Source: QHXM01 sp032160165 (GTDB lineage Bacteria > Acidobacteriota > Blastocatellia > Pyrinomonadales > Pyrinomonadaceae). From it: a stretch of 64,000 nucleotides of DNA. This document shows, one piece after another, positions 61,862-64,000 of the stretch. Location of the stretch: assembly GCA_032160165.1 (NCBI GenBank), contig JAVHWA010000124.1, positions 9,926-73,925 on the forward strand, read 5' to 3'. Each line of letters opens with the position of its first letter. The first letter of the stretch is position 1. The translations under genes and the position numbers were made by a program. Below the pieces are notes generated by a model. It worked only from the letters and a program-made list of their open reading frames with translations, was not told where the DNA came from and did not search any database.

Positions 61862-61892
61862 CAACTCACAATTAGGACACTACCTCCGGATC
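61861..61892. repeat. right terminal inverted repeat and target duplication of the IS1-like transposon
   Basis: The complement of 61861-61884 starts GGTAGTGTCCTAA and continues TTGTGAGTTGC. TCCGGATC (61885-61892) follows and matches the left flank exactly. Confidence 0.92.
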
Positions 61893-62084
61893 GAGCGGGA
61901 CAATTGTTCATCGATTCATTTAGCGATTGCTTCCTTGATCCGATCACCCGAGAAGCTGACGACGAACAAAGGGATCAATGACACGATGATTTACTGATTT
62001 GATTCCCGCTCTGTCGCCAGGCGCGGTTTTATGCTACTTTCCTCCTGAGTTAAGAACTACAGATTCAAGCATCTTCCTTTCGAT

Positions 62085-62585
62085 ATGCGACGTGCGATCT
62101 ATCCAGGTTCGTTCGATCCTGTCACCAACGGCCACCTCGACATCATCGAGCGGGGCTGCAAGCTATTCGACGAAATTATCATTGCAATTCTCATCAATCC
62201 GGACAAGATACCTTTCCTGACTATTGAGGAGCGTCGAGAGATGCTCACGCAAATCATCGGCGAATTCAAGGACACGTCTTGTCGCCTGATTGTTGAGGAC
62301 TTTCAGGGCCTGCTGGTTGACTACGCGGTTCAACGTGGAGCGGATGCGATCGTCAGAGGTATCAGGGCCATTTCCGACTATGAGTATGAGCTGCAGATGG
62401 CTTTGATGAACCGCCGGCTCGAGCCGCGGATAGAAACTGTCTTCATGATGCCCGCGGAAGCCTACTCCTACGTCAGCTCGCGTCTGGTCAAAGAGATTTT
62501 TCTATTGGGAGGGAATATCGAAGGTCTCGTGCCGCCGTCGGTTGAGGTGTTGATGCGAAGGAAATTCGGCAAGCTCGAGGAATAA
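62085..62585 (+). CDS. coaD: phosphopantetheine adenylyltransferase
   Basis: Fourth step of coenzyme A synthesis: 4'-phosphopantetheine plus ATP gives dephospho-CoA. 166 residues, normal length. It begins RRAIYPGSFDPVTNGHLDII, with the TxGH nucleotide motif; the substrate loop DAIVRGIRAISDYEYELQMA and the SSRLVKEI signature are complete. The transposon ends 200 bp upstream and may have displaced its original promoter. Confidence 0.97.
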   Translation: MRRAIYPGSFDPVTNGHLDIIERGCKLFDEIIIAILINPDKIPFLTIEERREMLTQIIGEFKDTSCRLIVEDFQGLLVDYAVQRGADAIVRGIRAISDYEYELQMALMNRRLEPRIETVFMMPAEAYSYVSSRLVKEIFLLGGNIEGLVPPSVEVLMRRKFGKLEE

Positions 62586-62680
62586 GCGCCGTGATAAAAT
62601 ACCGGCGTGTTCCTACATTTCGCCGTTAGGTGATTCGAGATTAGCTTTCGCGGTCAACTGCACTGTTCACCGTTGAATTC

Positions 62681-63883
62681 ATGACAGCAAAAACAGCCAG
62701 CCAGGTCTTCCCCGTTTCCGAGAACGTTGCCGAGATGCGTGCATCGTCAACCCTGGCTGCGATGCAGGCCGCCGAGGCCTTGCGCGCAGAGGGTTTGGAC
62801 GTTGTGGACCTCGGGGCCGGTGAGCCCGACTTTGACACGCCAGCGAACATAAAGCAGGCGGCCGCGGAAGCAATGCGGCTGGGTCAAACGAAGTACACTC
62901 CCACCGCCGGCACTCGCGGCCTTCAACAGGCCATAATTGATTTTTACCAGCGCGAATTCAATGCGGAGTATGCCAGACCGGAGGTGATGGCGACCTCTGG
63001 CGGGAAACAGGCGATATTCAACGCAGTCGTCTCGCTAGTCAATCCGGGCGATGAGGTTTTGATTCCCAAGCCTTACTGGGTGACGTTTCCGGAGATCGTC
63101 GTCTTTGCTCGAGCCAAGCCCATCTATATCGGGACAAGCGAGACTGACTTTGTGCTGACCGCCGAGCAAGTCGCGAGCGCGATCACGCCGACAACGAAGC
63201 TCATCATCCTGAACTCTCCGTGCAACCCGTCTGGGCGAGTCATTCCGCCAGCCGAGTTCCGCCGAATCATGGAGATCCTCTACGAGAGAGGCATTTATTC
63301 CATCTCTGACGAGTGCTACCTGCGGTTCGTCTATTCCCCGGCGGAGGTATTCAGCGCCGCTACGCTACCCGCGGAACTCCGTTCGCGCCTCTGTATAGCA
63401 GGCTCGTTATCGAAGACGTACGCTATGACGGGCTGGCGCTTGGGCTATTCACTTGCTGATCGTGACTGGACGCGTGCGATGCTCACGGTGCAGGGCCATT
63501 CGACAAGTAATCCAAATTCAATTGCGCAGGCTGCGGCGATAGAGGCGTTCACTGGACCGCAGGATTCCGTCGCTAAGATGCTCGAGGAATATGGCAAACG
63601 CAGGGATTGGTTGACGAAAGCGCTCGGCGAGGTCCCGGGGTTCCGATGCATCCTGCCCGAGGGAGCCTTCTACGCTTTTCCGGATATACGCGGCTGCTTG
63701 AATGGCGATGTAAGGACATCGGCAGAGTTTGCCGATAGGTTATTGAAAGACGAACATACGGTAGTAACGGACGGCGCCGCTTTTGGCTCCGAAGGATTTA
63801 TACGCATCTCTTATGCGACCTCTATGGATCGGTTGAAGGAAGGGATCGAGCGTATACGTCGAGTGGCTGAAAGCCTCGTGTGA
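62681..63883 (+). CDS. pyridoxal-phosphate aminotransferase, class I (aspartate aminotransferase-like)
   Basis: 400 residues from ATG 62681. PLP lysine K245 lies in SLSKTYAMTGWRLGY. Other class I landmarks are LGAGEPDFDTP (about 47-57), KYTPTAGTRGLQQA (about 71), LNSPCNPSGRV (about 177) and the final arginine in FIRISYATS. The type Ib AspB group uses aspartate and often prephenate; the exact substrate is uncertain. It starts 95 bp after coaD in the same direction. Confidence 0.92.
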   Translation: MTAKTASQVFPVSENVAEMRASSTLAAMQAAEALRAEGLDVVDLGAGEPDFDTPANIKQAAAEAMRLGQTKYTPTAGTRGLQQAIIDFYQREFNAEYARPEVMATSGGKQAIFNAVVSLVNPGDEVLIPKPYWVTFPEIVVFARAKPIYIGTSETDFVLTAEQVASAITPTTKLIILNSPCNPSGRVIPPAEFRRIMEILYERGIYSISDECYLRFVYSPAEVFSAATLPAELRSRLCIAGSLSKTYAMTGWRLGYSLADRDWTRAMLTVQGHSTSNPNSIAQAAAIEAFTGPQDSVAKMLEEYGKRRDWLTKALGEVPGFRCILPEGAFYAFPDIRGCLNGDVRTSAEFADRLLKDEHTVVTDGAAFGSEGFIRISYATSMDRLKEGIERIRRVAESLV

Positions 63884-64000
63884 ATCATAGGTACAGCGGT
63901 CGACATTTCTCGCAAACCGGCGAGGACGGGCCGCACTACTCAGAGAGCCAGGTATCAAGCAACCCAATCCTTGCACCAGACCTCCTTAGGTCCAAAGAAC

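Larger units (their letters stand above)
56818..61884. mobile_element. IS1-family-like transposon carrying an ietAS module and small accessory genes
   Basis: The two ends are inverted repeats starting GGTAGTGTCCTAA and extending imperfectly to about 24 bp (both reach TTGC). They are flanked by a perfect 8-bp duplication, TCCGGATC, at 56810-56817 and 61885-61892. An 8- to 9-bp duplication and ends beginning GGT fit the IS1 family. The 5067-bp element holds five genes: a small basic protein, ietS, ietA, the transposase and a DUF4177 protein. It inserted between metH and coaD and looks recent because both duplication copies are identical. Confidence 0.92.

Noticed and set aside
1..64000. tRNA and rRNA genes
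   Set aside because: No cloverleaf-like segment or rRNA signature could be recognised by reading; a dedicated RNA scan would be needed to exclude a cryptic one.

Overview
The window is a bacterial chromosome segment with moderately high GC, many TTG and GTG starts, and an unusually large number of short intergenic repeats. The gene set suggests Acidobacteriota, perhaps Blastocatellia (subdivision 4): a split two-subunit glycine decarboxylase, a UPF0182 giant membrane protein, many TPR and NHL proteins, and an ElbD-like ether-lipid enzyme. This placement is inference from gene content; there is no rRNA gene to confirm it.

Layout. 1-801 is the end of an ATP-grasp protein. 956-4412 is a leftward operon of TPR and membrane proteins. 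4685-6770 holds an ECF sigma factor and its zinc-finger anti-sigma factor, separated by 560 bp of repeats. 7064-11698 is the glycine cleavage system (gcvT, gcvH, gcvPA, gcvPB). 13041-17568 is a toxin-antitoxin and restriction-modification island in which a HicB-HicB-HicA cassette splits a type ISP-like methyltransferase gene, next to a DUF2283/DUF4258-like pair and a dead DUF104 antitoxin. 17994-21507 carries an FHA-serine protease and a GT39 glycosyltransferase. 21891-28754 is a three-gene run: an exported protein of unknown function, an alkaline-phosphatase-superfamily protein, and a fusion of a flippase-like domain with an FtsX-type permease. 29028-41047 holds envelope and housekeeping proteins (vWA, M24 peptidase, NHL, UPF0182, TPR lipoprotein) and a decayed grpB.

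41227-49791 looks like an ether-lipid (elb-type) locus: HAD-IB phosphatase, LarA/DUF2088 protein, a 1479-residue reductase-AMP ligase-ACP-acyltransferase fusion, and an NAD-dependent epimerase. A diacylglycerol kinase-family protein and a PlsC acyltransferase follow at 51058-52968. metH occupies 53034-56573.

56818-61884 is a complete 5.07-kb IS1-family-like transposon. It has matching terminal inverted repeats and a perfect 8-bp target duplication, and it carries an IetS subtilase/IetA AAA-ATPase pair, known elsewhere as a plasmid-stability and anti-phage module, plus two small proteins. coaD and an aspartate-type aminotransferase close the window.

The most pervasive unexplained signal is a set of degenerate heptanucleotide repeat arrays, mostly in inverted pairs exactly at gene boundaries. 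One inverted pair encloses a four-helix-bundle (23S-IVP-type) gene inserted in the ether-lipid locus, which suggests a mobile unit made of heptamer arms plus that gene.
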